Shown here: one piece after another, positions 1-7,235 of the stretch
Layout: the number at the start of each line of letters is the position of its first letter
Numbering within the stretch: the stretch's first letter is position 1
Source: Oscillospiraceae bacterium
GTDB lineage: Bacteria > Bacillota > Clostridia > Oscillospirales > CAG-272
Direction of reading: 5' to 3'
Assembly: GCA_015063805.1 (NCBI GenBank)
Contig: SVTK01000019.1
Coordinates: forward strand, 1-47,171
Length of the DNA: 47,171 nucleotides
Made by a program: the position numbers and the translations under genes
The notes under the pieces: model-generated
The model's input: the letters and a program-made list of their open reading frames with translations, nothing else
The model's database searches: none
Told to the model about the DNA's origin: nothing

Positions 1-5
1 TTCAT
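1..5 (-). CDS. First codons of a leftward gene cut by the window edge
   Basis: On the minus strand a strong Shine-Dalgarno (AAAGGAGGGG, complement of 11-20) is followed after five bases by ATG (complement of 3-5) and then AA, after which the window ends. The start is preceded by a leader-peptide ORF (44-97) and a consensus sigma-A promoter (156-184), so a real gene almost certainly begins here. The layout and an ATGAA start fit a ribosomal-protection tetracycline-resistance gene of the tet(M)/tet(O)/tet(W) class. That is inference from the leader only, because no coding sequence is visible. Confidence 0.5.
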
Positions 6-43
6 TCACACCCCTCCTTTGTGGAAATCATATCACTGGTCAA

Positions 44-97
44 TTAAGAAAACCACGACACAAAGCGAGAAATGCCGTGGTTTTGAGGTAGACACAT
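44..97 (-). CDS. Putative 17-codon leader peptide (attenuator)
   Basis: Between the promoter and the edge gene, the minus strand has ATG at 97-95 reading MCLPQNHGISRFVSWFS and stopping at TAA (46-44). A weak AGGA ribosome binding site lies just upstream. The two arms of a 9-bp hairpin (49-57 and 76-84) lie inside the peptide codons, so a ribosome translating or stalling on the peptide would change the hairpin. This is the usual logic of attenuation leaders before inducible antibiotic-resistance genes. From memory the peptide resembles tetracycline-resistance leader peptides, but I cannot confirm the family. Confidence 0.5.
   Translation of the reverse strand: MCLPQNHGISRFVSWFS
49..84 (-). 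promoter_or_regulatory. Leader hairpin, possible attenuator
   Basis: The arms AAAACCACG and CGTGGTTTT (positions 49-57 and 76-84) are perfect 9-bp complements separated by 18 bases. In the leftward transcript the hairpin ends in UUUUC, so it could act as a weak intrinsic terminator. It lies about 100 bases after the predicted start of transcription and about 45 bases before the edge gene. Confidence 0.4.
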
Positions 98-155
98 TAT
101 GTCCTATGTATTCTGTTCACAAAATTCAGTTTTATCGAACTGTTCTCACATATCC

Positions 156-184
156 ATTATATCATAAGTATGCCGTTTTTTCAA
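156..184 (-). promoter_or_regulatory. Consensus sigma-A promoter for the edge gene
   Basis: On the minus strand TTGAAA (complement of 179-184) is followed after exactly 17 bases by TATAAT (complement of 156-161). The predicted transcript would start near 149 and carry a leader of about 145 bases before the edge gene. Confidence 0.75.
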
Positions 185-260
185 TCTACAGCTCATATAA
201 TTTACAAAATTGTTATGAAAAAACTCTATGAGGTAATTTTTCTTCATAGATATTTTGAAT

Positions 261-464
261 TTATCTTTCGTCGTCATCCCAGACAGGTTGATTATTTTGC
301 CGCACATTCCGGTCCGAACGTTCTTTCTGCTTGGGTCTTTCTTCGGGTTTCCTTGTGTTTTGAGCAATGATTTCCTCATAGACCGTTTTGCCATTATTAA
401 GGCGAATGCGCTTTGTCTTTTCAAGCAGGTTCTTCTGCATTTGGTTTTTAATTCGTAATTGCAA
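261..464 (-). pseudogene. Degenerate ORF, likely mobile-element remnant
   Basis: A minus-strand frame of 67 codons opens with TTG and has no convincing ribosome binding site. The reading frame extends upstream of the TTG to a stop near 482. The product is very basic and polar (KTKRIRLNNGKTVYEE, then a Lys/Arg/Gln-rich tail ending WDDDER) and looks like the C-terminal end of a DNA-binding or mobilisation protein that has lost its front. I do not recognise the family. It sits between the edge gene's promoter and the TraX terminator, and the base composition is AT-rich like its neighbours. Confidence 0.25.
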
Positions 465-518
465 GATACTTCGGCGAATAATTCATACAGGATACCTGGA
501 CCGATAGTTTTACAAAAA

Positions 519-552
519 ACAGAGCGTTTTGCAGAAAAGCAAAACGCTCTGT
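519..552. terminator. Strong intrinsic terminator, usable in both directions
   Basis: A 14-bp perfect stem (ACAGAGCGTTTTGC at 519-532 pairing with 539-552) has a six-base loop (AGAAAA). It is flanked by T-rich sequence on the right and A-rich sequence on the left, so it works for leftward transcripts too. It lies 31 bases past the stop of the leftward TraX-family gene and most likely ends that transcript. Confidence 0.85.
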
Positions 553-582
553 TTTTGTGTGACATCGGTGGACAACTCGAAA

Positions 583-1323
583 CTACAGCATTTTTACGAT
601 GCCCAATATCAGCAGGTGGAGCGGATAGAACAGGTAATACACATATTGCAGAGCTTTATTTTTGTGTCCTTGCTTACCGTGATATAACCAAATCGGGATG
701 AGTGCCAATAATGCGAATGCCTGACGGTGGAAGGAAAATGTACACCCTGACAGTTGAATGTCATAAACAAGTCCGCCGAGCATTTCGGTATTGATGTACC
801 ACAGGCAAAGAACCTGTCCAATGTAACTCCACCATTTTCGCTGACGGAAGAAGTAGAACACAAGAACAGTCAAAATTCCGGCATGATAGAAATCCACCAG
901 GGTCAGTATACCTAAGACATATGCAGCCAGAACCGATATAAATCCCGTACATATCTGCACCCATGGTTTATTTTTTGCCTTTGCTGTTTCATTCAAATGG
1001 ATCAATCCCAGGGAGATCAGAAAAGTCCAAAGCACATTTTGATGAAGTGGATAAAAAATACGGCTGCCGATCATCAGGTTAAATGGGATCTCGGACAGAA
1101 CAGCAAATATCAGAAGCCTTAATGCATATTTCTTCACGCTTCTGGTGTGGAAATATCCTTCCACGATCATAAAGGCGAAAATGGGATATGCAATACGGCC
1201 GATACAGGTCAGCCAATCATTACTGAAAATATTGGTCCCCCAGAGATGGTCGCACAACATAAACAGCATGGCCATGATGTGCAAAGACATTGAAGTGGTT
1301 TCTATTCTGAATCTTGTTTTCAT
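583..1323 (-). CDS. TraX family membrane protein
   Basis: The 246-residue product is a polytopic membrane protein with roughly seven to eight hydrophobic segments. Near the N-terminus it carries the TraX-family signature (MLCDHLWGTN, then IGRIAYPIFAFMIVEGY). TraX proteins are membrane acyltransferase-like proteins, named for N-acetylation of F pilin. In Firmicutes they are common on and off mobile elements and their substrate is usually unknown. GAGGTG precedes the ATG. The gene is AT-richer than the cytidine deaminase gene upstream, suggesting it belongs to the foreign left-hand segment. Without other transfer genes in view, a conjugation role is not supported. Confidence 0.85.
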   Translation of the reverse strand: MKTRFRIETTSMSLHIMAMLFMLCDHLWGTNIFSNDWLTCIGRIAYPIFAFMIVEGYFHTRSVKKYALRLLIFAVLSEIPFNLMIGSRIFYPLHQNVLWTFLISLGLIHLNETAKAKNKPWVQICTGFISVLAAYVLGILTLVDFYHAGILTVLVFYFFRQRKWWSYIGQVLCLWYINTEMLGGLVYDIQLSGCTFSFHRQAFALLALIPIWLYHGKQGHKNKALQYVYYLFYPLHLLILGIVKML

Positions 1324-1365
1324 ACGGGCTCACCTCTGTCAGTTCAGGTTTTACAGCGTTTTGTT

Positions 1366-1394
1366 CCGTATCCCGTATCCCGTATCCCGTATGG
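1366..1394. repeat. Short tandem repeat, unit CCCGTAT
   Basis: About four consecutive copies of the heptamer CCCGTAT lie in the 97-base gap between the deaminase stop and the TraX start. They mark the composition change between GC-rich chromosome and the AT-richer left end. Confidence 0.8.
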
Positions 1395-1420
1395 TATCGG
1401 GGGGCATTTCTATGCCGGGA

Positions 1421-1816
1421 TCAGTCGATCCACCACTCGGGGGTGATCTCCCCCAGCGTGACGGTTCGGCCGGTGGCGTAATCCAGCAGGATTTCCACGT
1501 CCTGATAATGTCCCGCCATCAGCTGTACCATCAGCTCCCGGCAGGCACCGCAGGGGGCGCCGTTGGAGCCGTCGGGCAAAATGCAGAGCACCCGATCAAT
1601 CTCATGCTCGCCATTTGTGATCATGTTAAAAATGGCGTTCCGCTCGGCGCAGATGCCCAGAGTGGAGCAGGTGTCGATGCACACCCCGGTGTAGATGCGC
1701 CCGGATTTTGAGCACACCGCGGCCGCCACCTCGCCGCAGGTGACGTAGTCCGAGATCCTGCGTTCATTCAGCACGGCTTTTGCCGCTTCGTACATATCTG
1801 TCCAGATCTGATCCAT
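1421..1816 (-). CDS. Cytidine deaminase family protein
   Basis: This 131-residue protein has the length and zinc motif of small tetrameric cytidine deaminases. CAE at residues 56-58 gives the first zinc cysteine and the proton-shuttle glutamate. PCGAC at 88-92 gives zinc cysteines 89 and 92. Such enzymes convert cytidine/deoxycytidine to uridine/deoxyuridine in pyrimidine salvage. The sequence is divergent from textbook Cdd, and blasticidin-S-deaminase-like members share the same signature, so substrate is inferred. AGGAGG sits 6 bases before the ATG. It ends 97 bases before TraX. Confidence 0.8.
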   Translation of the reverse strand: MDQIWTDMYEAAKAVLNERRISDYVTCGEVAAAVCSKSGRIYTGVCIDTCSTLGICAERNAIFNMITNGEHEIDRVLCILPDGSNGAPCGACRELMVQLMAGHYQDVEILLDYATGRTVTLGEITPEWWID

Positions 1817-1834
1817 GGCTGACCTCCTATGTAT

Positions 1835-2071
1835 TCAGACGTGTTCTTCGGTTTTGGCGATCACGATCCGGCAGGCATCGCAGAAAAATGCCTCAGCACT
1901 GTACCCGCCGGTTTTAAAAAAGGAAAAGGTATTGTTCAACTTGACTGCATCTTCTGCGGTGGAATAGGAAAGCCTTGGGGGGCGTTTACCCTTGGGAATC
2001 CATTGCAGGGGCTGGTTGTCATCGTAGAAGTAGCCACAGGCCATCTCTTTTCCGCAGTAGGGACATTTCAT
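1835..2071 (-). CDS. Small zinc-ribbon protein (DUF6487-like)
   Basis: A 78-residue protein with CPYCGKEM at residues 3-10 and a second pair, CDAC, near residues 64-67, forming a likely four-cysteine zinc ribbon. Between them is a tryptophan/proline stretch (LQWIPKGKRPP). The layout resembles the DUF6487 family of short zinc-ribbon proteins of unknown function in Firmicutes; this is recognition by pattern only. A good ribosome binding site (AAGGAGAG) precedes the ATG. It lies 16 bases downstream of the methyltransferase-like gene and 18 bases before the deaminase gene, so the three probably share a transcript. Confidence 0.65.
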   Translation of the reverse strand: MKCPYCGKEMACGYFYDDNQPLQWIPKGKRPPRLSYSTAEDAVKLNNTFSFFKTGGYSAEAFFCDACRIVIAKTEEHV

Positions 2072-2087
2072 GGTTGCACTCTCCTTT

Positions 2088-2759
2088 TTACCAAATGAAC
2101 GGGATAAGGCGATATTTTACCTTTTTCATGTACTCCCCGTATCCCGGCAGCTCATTTTTCAAGAACGCCTCCTCGCTTTTGATTCTGACGGCAATGATGA
2201 AGGGGTAGGCGAGAAAGACTGGCAGGGCATAGAGCGAACCCAGGACGAGAGGGATGGACAGGAACAGCAGCAGAGTCGTGCTGTACATGGGATGGCGGAC
2301 AATCCCGTAGAGCCCGGTGTCGATGACCTTCTGTCCCTCCTGTACTTCAACGGTACGGGAGAGGTAGGTGTTCTCCCGCATGACCTCGGCGTAGAGCACA
2401 TAAGCCAGCAGGAAAACTACCGCCGCCACAAGGGAAACGGCGCGGGGAAGGGTATACCAACCGAAGCGGAAGTTCAGCCCTGCCAGTACAAAGCCGGCGA
2501 CGAACATCAGCCCGCTCAGCTTCACCACAAGCTGCTGTTTCCCCAATTTTTCCTTAGCGTTCAGCCGCTTGGCCAGCAGCTCGGGGTTTTTCACCATCAT
2601 TACGATCCCTGCGCCGAACATGGGGATGAACAGAATGCCCATCAGCAGCCAGCCGCCCCAAAAAGCGAATGTTCCGGCGGGGAGAAAAATCAGCAGGCCC
2701 ACCAGAACAGCCCCAAGAAGGAATTTCAAAATTGCCTGCACAAACAGTTTTGCCGACAT
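2088..2759 (-). CDS. Isoprenylcysteine carboxylmethyltransferase-like membrane protein
   Basis: The 223-residue product has about five membrane segments and a C-terminal half typical of the ICMT/PEMT family: TGLYGIVRHPMYSTTLLL followed later by EEAFLKNELPGYGEY. In that family the RHPMY and E-E-x-L regions bind S-adenosylmethionine. Bacterial members methylate lipids or unknown small molecules rather than isoprenylated proteins, so the substrate here is open. I start at the ATG at 2759 because GGAGG lies seven bases upstream. An in-frame extension to 2822 would run over the predicted promoter. Confidence 0.8.
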   Translation of the reverse strand: MSAKLFVQAILKFLLGAVLVGLLIFLPAGTFAFWGGWLLMGILFIPMFGAGIVMMVKNPELLAKRLNAKEKLGKQQLVVKLSGLMFVAGFVLAGLNFRFGWYTLPRAVSLVAAVVFLLAYVLYAEVMRENTYLSRTVEVQEGQKVIDTGLYGIVRHPMYSTTLLLFLSIPLVLGSLYALPVFLAYPFIIAVRIKSEEAFLKNELPGYGEYMKKVKYRLIPFIW

Positions 2760-2793
2760 GACCGTACCTCCGTGTCTCGGTTTATCTGTTCCC

Positions 2794-2822
2794 ATTGTAA
2801 CATATACGGCAGGGAATTGCAA
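2794..2822 (-). promoter_or_regulatory. Sigma-A promoter for the methyltransferase-like gene
   Basis: Minus strand TTGCAA (2817-2822) is followed after 17 bases by TACAAT (complement of 2794-2799). It lies 35 bases before the chosen start at 2759 and supports a leftward transcript covering the methyltransferase-like, zinc-ribbon, deaminase and perhaps TraX genes. Confidence 0.65.
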
Positions 2823-2846
2823 GCGGTTGGGGGCTTTTCACCGGGA

Positions 2847-3761
2847 TCAGTTTTTCTCTTGGCTGTTTTTCGCGGCGGTTTTGCTTTTTTTATCCCTTAG
2901 CTGATGAGGCAGAACCTCCGAGATGAGAATGGCCAGCAAGATCAGGGCAAAGCCGAAGAGAATGCGGCTGTTGAGGGGCTCCGCGGCAAACAGAAAAGAA
3001 AAAAATACGCTGAAAATTGCCTCGGTGCATAGAATGAGAGAGGTGGAGGAGGGGGAAAGATACCGCTGACCGAAGCTTTGGCAGAGGAAGGCCAGGGCGG
3101 TGGCAAAGATGCAAAGGTAGAGCAGGCTTGCCCCCATATGCGGGGTGATGTGCCGGGGCGGCTGGTTGAACCCGAGGGCAAAGAGCAGAGAAAGCCCGGC
3201 GGCTGCGGCAAACTGGACGGTGGTCACCCGCAGGATGCTTCGTCCCTTTGCCAGGGCGGAGAGGGCAACCACATGGACCGCAAAGAAAAAACCGCCCCCC
3301 AGAGTGAGCAGGTCCCCACGGGCCATGGTGAGACTGCTGTCCAGGGAAATGAAACCAATCCCACCAAGGCCGAGAAGTGCGGCAATCAGGTGAAAAAAAG
3401 TGGGGCGGATTCCAAGGAAAGCCCACACCAGAAAGGGGACAAGAACGCAGTCCACCGCGGTGAGAAAAGCGTTCTTGCCTGCGGAAATTGTCTTCAGTCC
3501 CTCGGTCTGCAGTGCGTAGGCGCAGAAGAGCAGAAGCCCGCAAAGCCCGCCGCAGGGAAGATCGCCTTTCCGGGTGTTGGGGGGGAGAAAGAGTGACAAA
3601 AAAGCCAGCAGGAGGGCGGCCCCGCTGAATCGGATGGCCAGCAGATAGTAGACGCCGATATGGTCCAGGCTGTTTTTCATGATCACAAAGCTTGCCCCCC
3701 ACACCACGGTGGCGGCAAAGAGGGCAGGGCGTGCAAGCCGGGGGGAACAGAAATTCTTCAT
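2847..3761 (-). CDS. EamA/DMT family transporter
   Basis: The 304-residue protein has ten predicted membrane helices in two EamA repeats. The first begins near residue 13 (ALFAATVVWGASFVIMKNSL, a typical opening); the second begins near residue 150. The C-terminus is a lysine-rich cytoplasmic tail. Members export amino acids, nucleotide-sugar-like or other small metabolites; the substrate cannot be predicted here. A GAGG ribosome binding site precedes the ATG. It is divergent from the SDR operon across a 200-base gap and separated from the next leftward gene by an 87-base gap with its own promoter. Confidence 0.85.
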   Translation of the reverse strand: MKNFCSPRLARPALFAATVVWGASFVIMKNSLDHIGVYYLLAIRFSGAALLLAFLSLFLPPNTRKGDLPCGGLCGLLLFCAYALQTEGLKTISAGKNAFLTAVDCVLVPFLVWAFLGIRPTFFHLIAALLGLGGIGFISLDSSLTMARGDLLTLGGGFFFAVHVVALSALAKGRSILRVTTVQFAAAAGLSLLFALGFNQPPRHITPHMGASLLYLCIFATALAFLCQSFGQRYLSPSSTSLILCTEAIFSVFFSFLFAAEPLNSRILFGFALILLAILISEVLPHQLRDKKSKTAAKNSQEKN

Positions 3762-3827
3762 CGTAACCTCGAATGTGCAAAAATTGGATCTGCTCCGGGG
3801 AAATCTTCTTCAGATTTAAGATTATCC

Positions 3828-3856
3828 TTGAATTTTTCCGCCGGATGTGGTATCAT
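3828..3856 (+). promoter_or_regulatory. Sigma-A promoter of the SDR-murB-whiA-dnaE operon
   Basis: TTGAAT (3828-3833), a 17-base spacer and TATCAT (3851-3856). It leaves an untranslated leader of roughly 100 bases before the SDR start at 3961. The leader ends in an imperfect GC-rich hairpin around 3914-3945. Confidence 0.55.
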
Positions 3857-3960
3857 AAGATAAGATGGGTTAGTTTTGCCATAAAGCGATTTTCTTAGCT
3901 TTAGTATGCGGCAGATGCGGGGTGTGCATACACGGCCCGCGCCGCAGACAGAGGAGGGCC

Positions 3961-4695
3961 ATGATGTCAAGAGAGGAACGTTTTCCCCGTACAGCGTTGG
4001 TGACAGGGGGCAGCCGCGGAATCGGCGCCGCCTGCGTGCGGGAATTTGCCCGCCGCGGGGTGAGGACCGCTTTCCTTTACGCCGCTGCCCATGAAGCTGC
4101 TGCAGCTTTGGCTGCCGAAACCGGGGCTGTGGCTGTCTGTGCAGATGTGGCTGACCGGTCTGCGGTGGAGGCCGCCCTGGCGCAGATCACGGCTGAATTG
4201 GGGCCGATCGAGTGCCTGGTCAACAACGCCGGAATCGCTCAGTTCCGCCTGTTTACCGACATTACCGAGGCCGAGTGGGCCCGGATGATGGAGGTGCATC
4301 TTGGGGGATCCTTCCGCTGTACCCAGGCGGTGCTTGGGGGAATGATTCGGGAAAAATACGGACGGATCATCAATATTTCCTCCATTTGGGGGCTGACCGG
4401 GGCCTCTTGTGAGGTGCACTATTCTGCCGCAAAGGCGGGGATCATCGGGATGACCCGTGCACTGGCCAAGGAACTGGGACCATCGGGGATCACCGTCAAC
4501 TGTGTCGCCCCCGGTGTGATCAACACCGAGATGAATGCTGCCCTGGATGCCGAGACCCGGAATGCCCTCTGCGAGGAGACGCCTCTCGGGTGCATCGGCA
4601 CGGTGAAGGATATCACCGATGCGGTGATGTATTTCGCCGCCGCCCCCTTTGTGACGGGGCAGGTGCTCAGCCCCAACGGCGGGATCGTGATCTGA
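3961..4695 (+). CDS. SDR family oxidoreductase (FabG/YmfI-like)
   Basis: A 244-residue classical short-chain dehydrogenase. It shows the NAD(P)-binding TGGSRGIG at residues 15-22, NNAG in the middle, catalytic Ser141, Tyr154 and Lys158 (YSAAK), and a PG motif after the active site (NCVAPGVINTEM). FabG reduces 3-oxoacyl-ACP; the related YmfI reduces the 5-aminopentanonyl modification on elongation factor P. The sequence alone does not choose between them, and no fatty-acid genes are nearby. I start at 3961 because GAGGAGGG immediately precedes it; an upstream in-frame ATG lacks a ribosome binding site. First gene of a long rightward operon. Confidence 0.85.
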   Translation: MMSREERFPRTALVTGGSRGIGAACVREFARRGVRTAFLYAAAHEAAAALAAETGAVAVCADVADRSAVEAALAQITAELGPIECLVNNAGIAQFRLFTDITEAEWARMMEVHLGGSFRCTQAVLGGMIREKYGRIINISSIWGLTGASCEVHYSAAKAGIIGMTRALAKELGPSGITVNCVAPGVINTEMNAALDAETRNALCEETPLGCIGTVKDITDAVMYFAAAPFVTGQVLSPNGGIVI

Positions 4696-4712
4696 GAAAG
4701 GATGAAGATGTG

Positions 4713-5399
4713 ATGCAATACAAATGGCTGCTGTTTGATGCCGACAATACGCTCCTGGATTTTGATGCCGCCGAGCGAGTGTCCTTGACTGAGGCCTTGG
4801 CCGCTCGGAATATTTCGGTGGATGAAACAATACAATCGGTTTACCACACCATCAATTCTGCCATTTGGGTGCAGATCGAGCGCGGGGAGTTTGACCGGGA
4901 AAACCTCAATGCAGTGCGTTTTTCCCGCCTGGCCGAGCATTTCGGCTTTGAACTGGATGCCGAAGAAACGGGACGTGATTTCTTTGCCGTCATGGCCAAA
5001 CAGCGCATCCTGATCCCCGGCGCGGAGGAGCTTTGCCGCGACCTGGCCGAGGCGTATTCTCTGCATATGATCACCAACGGGACGGCCTTCATCCAGCACG
5101 GACGGCTGGACGGCCTGCCCATGATGGACCATTTTGACGGTTTGTTCATCTCCCAGGAGGTGGGAGCGGAAAAGCCCAGCCGCGAGTTCTTCGATGCCGT
5201 AGCCGCCGCCATTCCCAACTTTTCTCCCAAGCAGGCCCTTGTGATCGGCGACTCCCTGACCTCGGACATTGCGGGGGGGATTGCCGCCGGGATCGACACC
5301 TGCTGGTACAATCCTAAGGGAAAGACCGCACCATCCCACTGTACCCCCACCTATACCGTTTCCGACTACGGCCAGCTGCGCCGTTTGCTGAAGATTTAA
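4713..5399 (+). CDS. yjjG: YjjG-type HAD phosphatase (noncanonical pyrimidine nucleotidase)
   Basis: A 228-residue haloacid-dehalogenase-superfamily phosphatase. The catalytic motif FDADNTLLDF (Asp9, Asp11) opens the protein. The Thr/Asn motif MITNG, the lysine region GAEKPSREFF and the acidic GDSLTSDI follow in order. The length, helical cap and C-terminal YTVSDYGQLRRLL match the YjjG/YfnB group, which dephosphorylates non-canonical pyrimidine nucleoside monophosphates. AAAGGA lies upstream. A GTG one codon earlier (4710) is an alternative start. It lies 17 bases after the SDR stop and nine before murB. Confidence 0.85.
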   Translation: MQYKWLLFDADNTLLDFDAAERVSLTEALAARNISVDETIQSVYHTINSAIWVQIERGEFDRENLNAVRFSRLAEHFGFELDAEETGRDFFAVMAKQRILIPGAEELCRDLAEAYSLHMITNGTAFIQHGRLDGLPMMDHFDGLFISQEVGAEKPSREFFDAVAAAIPNFSPKQALVIGDSLTSDIAGGIAAGIDTCWYNPKGKTAPSHCTPTYTVSDYGQLRRLLKI

Positions 5400-5408
5400 G
5401 GAGTTACC

Positions 5409-6320
5409 ATGGATCGAATTCAATCCCTTGCGGGGAAACTGCGTCAGATCGCAGATCTGCGGGTCGAGCAGGATCATCTCCTTGCCCCCCACACCACATT
5501 CCGCATTGGCGGACCTGCCGCCTTGGCTCTTTTTCCCGCTACCGCAGAGGCGGCGGCATCTGCGCTGCGTGCCATCGCACAGGCAGAGGTGCCCCATGCC
5601 GTTATCGGGCGGGGAAGCAATCTTCTCTGCGCCGATGCAGGCTTTGCGGGGGCTGTGCTTTTTACCGGTGAGCTGCACCGGGTACAGTTCGCGGGAACAG
5701 GGATTACCGCCGACTGCGGTGTATCCCTGACCTCCCTTGCCTACGAGGCGGGACAGCGGGGATTGGACGGCCTTGCCTTTGCCTATGGCATCCCCGCCAG
5801 TGTTGGGGGAGCTCTGCGCATGAACGCAGGGGCCTATGGCGGCGAGATGGCCGACGTACTGGAAGAGAGCACCTACTTTGATATGACCGACGGAGAGCTC
5901 CATAGCCTGGATACTGCCTCTCATGCACTTTCCTACCGCCACAGTTTTTACGCCGACCACCCTGAATGCGTGATCCTGTCGGCGACCCTGCGCCTGCAGG
6001 AAGGGGACAGTGGGGCCATCTGCGCCCGGATGCAGGAGCTGATGCAGCGCCGACGTGATAAGCAGCCCCTGGAATACCCCAGCGCCGGAAGCGTATTCAA
6101 GCGGCCGGTGGGGTGTTTCGCGGGAAAGCTCATTGAGGACTGTGGCTTGAAGGGGTATACCATCGGCGGTGCGCAGGTGTCCGAGAAGCACGCCGGGTTT
6201 ATCATTAACCGGGGAAATGCCACCGCCGACGATGTTCTGCGGCTGATCGCACATATTCAGTCCTGCGTACTGACCCAATTCGGGGTTGAGCTGAAATGTG
6301 AGGTGTGCCGCCTTGGATAA
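5409..6320 (+). CDS. murB: UDP-N-acetylenolpyruvoylglucosamine reductase
   Basis: MurB reduces UDP-GlcNAc-enolpyruvate to UDP-MurNAc with NADPH and FAD in the cytoplasm, the second committed step of peptidoglycan synthesis. The 303-residue length is normal. The FAD-binding domain contains PHTTFRIGGPA, IGRGSNLL and ASVGGALRMNAGAYGGE. The C-terminal domain has SYRHSFY and PSAGSVFKRP (catalytic serine region), then a conserved GGAQVSEKHAGFIIN. AAGGAG precedes the ATG. The last eight bases overlap the chosen start of whiA. The rapZ and yvcK genes that often separate murB from whiA in Firmicutes are absent. Confidence 0.96.
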   Translation: MDRIQSLAGKLRQIADLRVEQDHLLAPHTTFRIGGPAALALFPATAEAAASALRAIAQAEVPHAVIGRGSNLLCADAGFAGAVLFTGELHRVQFAGTGITADCGVSLTSLAYEAGQRGLDGLAFAYGIPASVGGALRMNAGAYGGEMADVLEESTYFDMTDGELHSLDTASHALSYRHSFYADHPECVILSATLRLQEGDSGAICARMQELMQRRRDKQPLEYPSAGSVFKRPVGCFAGKLIEDCGLKGYTIGGAQVSEKHAGFIINRGNATADDVLRLIAHIQSCVLTQFGVELKCEVCRLG

Positions 6321-7230
6321 AAAGATCAGTGTAGCCGCGGAATGCCGCTGTGAGCTGGTGGAGCAGATCCCTCGGGCGGAGTGCTGCCGTCGGGCATTGC
6401 TTGGTGGCCTCTTGTACTGCGCACAACTGCAGGAGGATGGGCAGATCTCCGTGATGTACAAAGAGGAGGAGGCTGCCCAGGCAGCCGCCCGGCTGCTGCG
6501 TCAATTTTTCTCGGCGAAAACCGAGCCTGAAGTTGTCCGCCGTGGTGCGCATCGGTTCTGGTCGCTGTGCTTTGCTTCCCATCGCGCGGAAGAGCAGCTG
6601 ACCGATGCCGTACGGCAGGGAAAGCTGCCCATGGGGGAATCGGTATGCGTCTCCTGCGCTTCCTATTTTCTGCGCGGTCTGTTTGTTGCCTGCGGGACTG
6701 TGACCGATCCCGAAAAAAGCTTTCACCTGGAATTTTGCCTGCCCGAAGGGGTCTGTGCCGACGCGGTGGAAGCTCTGCTTGAGGAGATGGGGACGCCGCC
6801 GAAGCGCACTTGCCGCAATGGAGGGACAAGCCTTTACTACAAGGGCAGTGAGGCGGTGGAGAACCTTCTTGCCGCCATCGGCTCCTCTACCACCGTTTTT
6901 AACCTCATTAATGCGAAAATTCTGCGGGAGATCCGCAATCACGAGAACCGTGTGGCCAACTGCGACACGGGAAATATCCAAAAATCGGTGTCGGCTACCC
7001 GCCGCCAGCTGGAGGCCATTGCATTTCTGCGCGAGCATGGACGCATGGACAGGCTGGATGACGAGCTCCGCCGTACCGCTGAGCTTCGGGAGGAAAACCC
7101 CGAGCTTTCCCTGGGGGAACTTGGGCTGCGGATGTCCCCCCCCATCTCCAAACCCGGGATGTACCACCGCATGAATAAGATTATCGCCCTGGCCGAGGCT
7201 GTTGCCGCCGAGTCAGAACGAAAGGAGTGA
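6313..7230 (+). CDS. whiA: DNA-binding protein WhiA
   Basis: WhiA combines a LAGLIDADG-homing-endonuclease-like fold with a C-terminal helix-turn-helix. In Bacillus it affects chromosome segregation and cell division. The 305-residue product opens with the family's cysteine-containing N-terminus (ECCRRALLGG) and ends with the conserved block (ELREENPELSLGELGL, then SKPGMYHRMNKI). I choose TTG at 6313 because GAGGTG lies eight bases before it. A GTG at 6298 is possible but has no such site. It overlaps murB by eight bases and its stop overlaps the dnaE ribosome binding site, so translation is probably coupled. Confidence 0.93.
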   Translation: MDKKISVAAECRCELVEQIPRAECCRRALLGGLLYCAQLQEDGQISVMYKEEEAAQAAARLLRQFFSAKTEPEVVRRGAHRFWSLCFASHRAEEQLTDAVRQGKLPMGESVCVSCASYFLRGLFVACGTVTDPEKSFHLEFCLPEGVCADAVEALLEEMGTPPKRTCRNGGTSLYYKGSEAVENLLAAIGSSTTVFNLINAKILREIRNHENRVANCDTGNIQKSVSATRRQLEAIAFLREHGRMDRLDDELRRTAELREENPELSLGELGLRMSPPISKPGMYHRMNKIIALAEAVAAESERKE

Positions 7231-7235
7231 ATGCC

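Noticed and set aside
583-1323. TraX-family gene as proof of a conjugative element
   Set aside because: No relaxase, coupling protein, integrase or T4SS gene is visible, and TraX-family genes are often found alone in Firmicutes chromosomes.
4419-6461. Long minus-strand open frame opposite the SDR, YjjG and murB genes
   Set aside because: It spans three well-supported plus-strand genes and reflects their GC-rich third positions; no motifs or start signals. The same applies to minus-strand frames at 6939-8783, 9162-10517 and 13016-14659.
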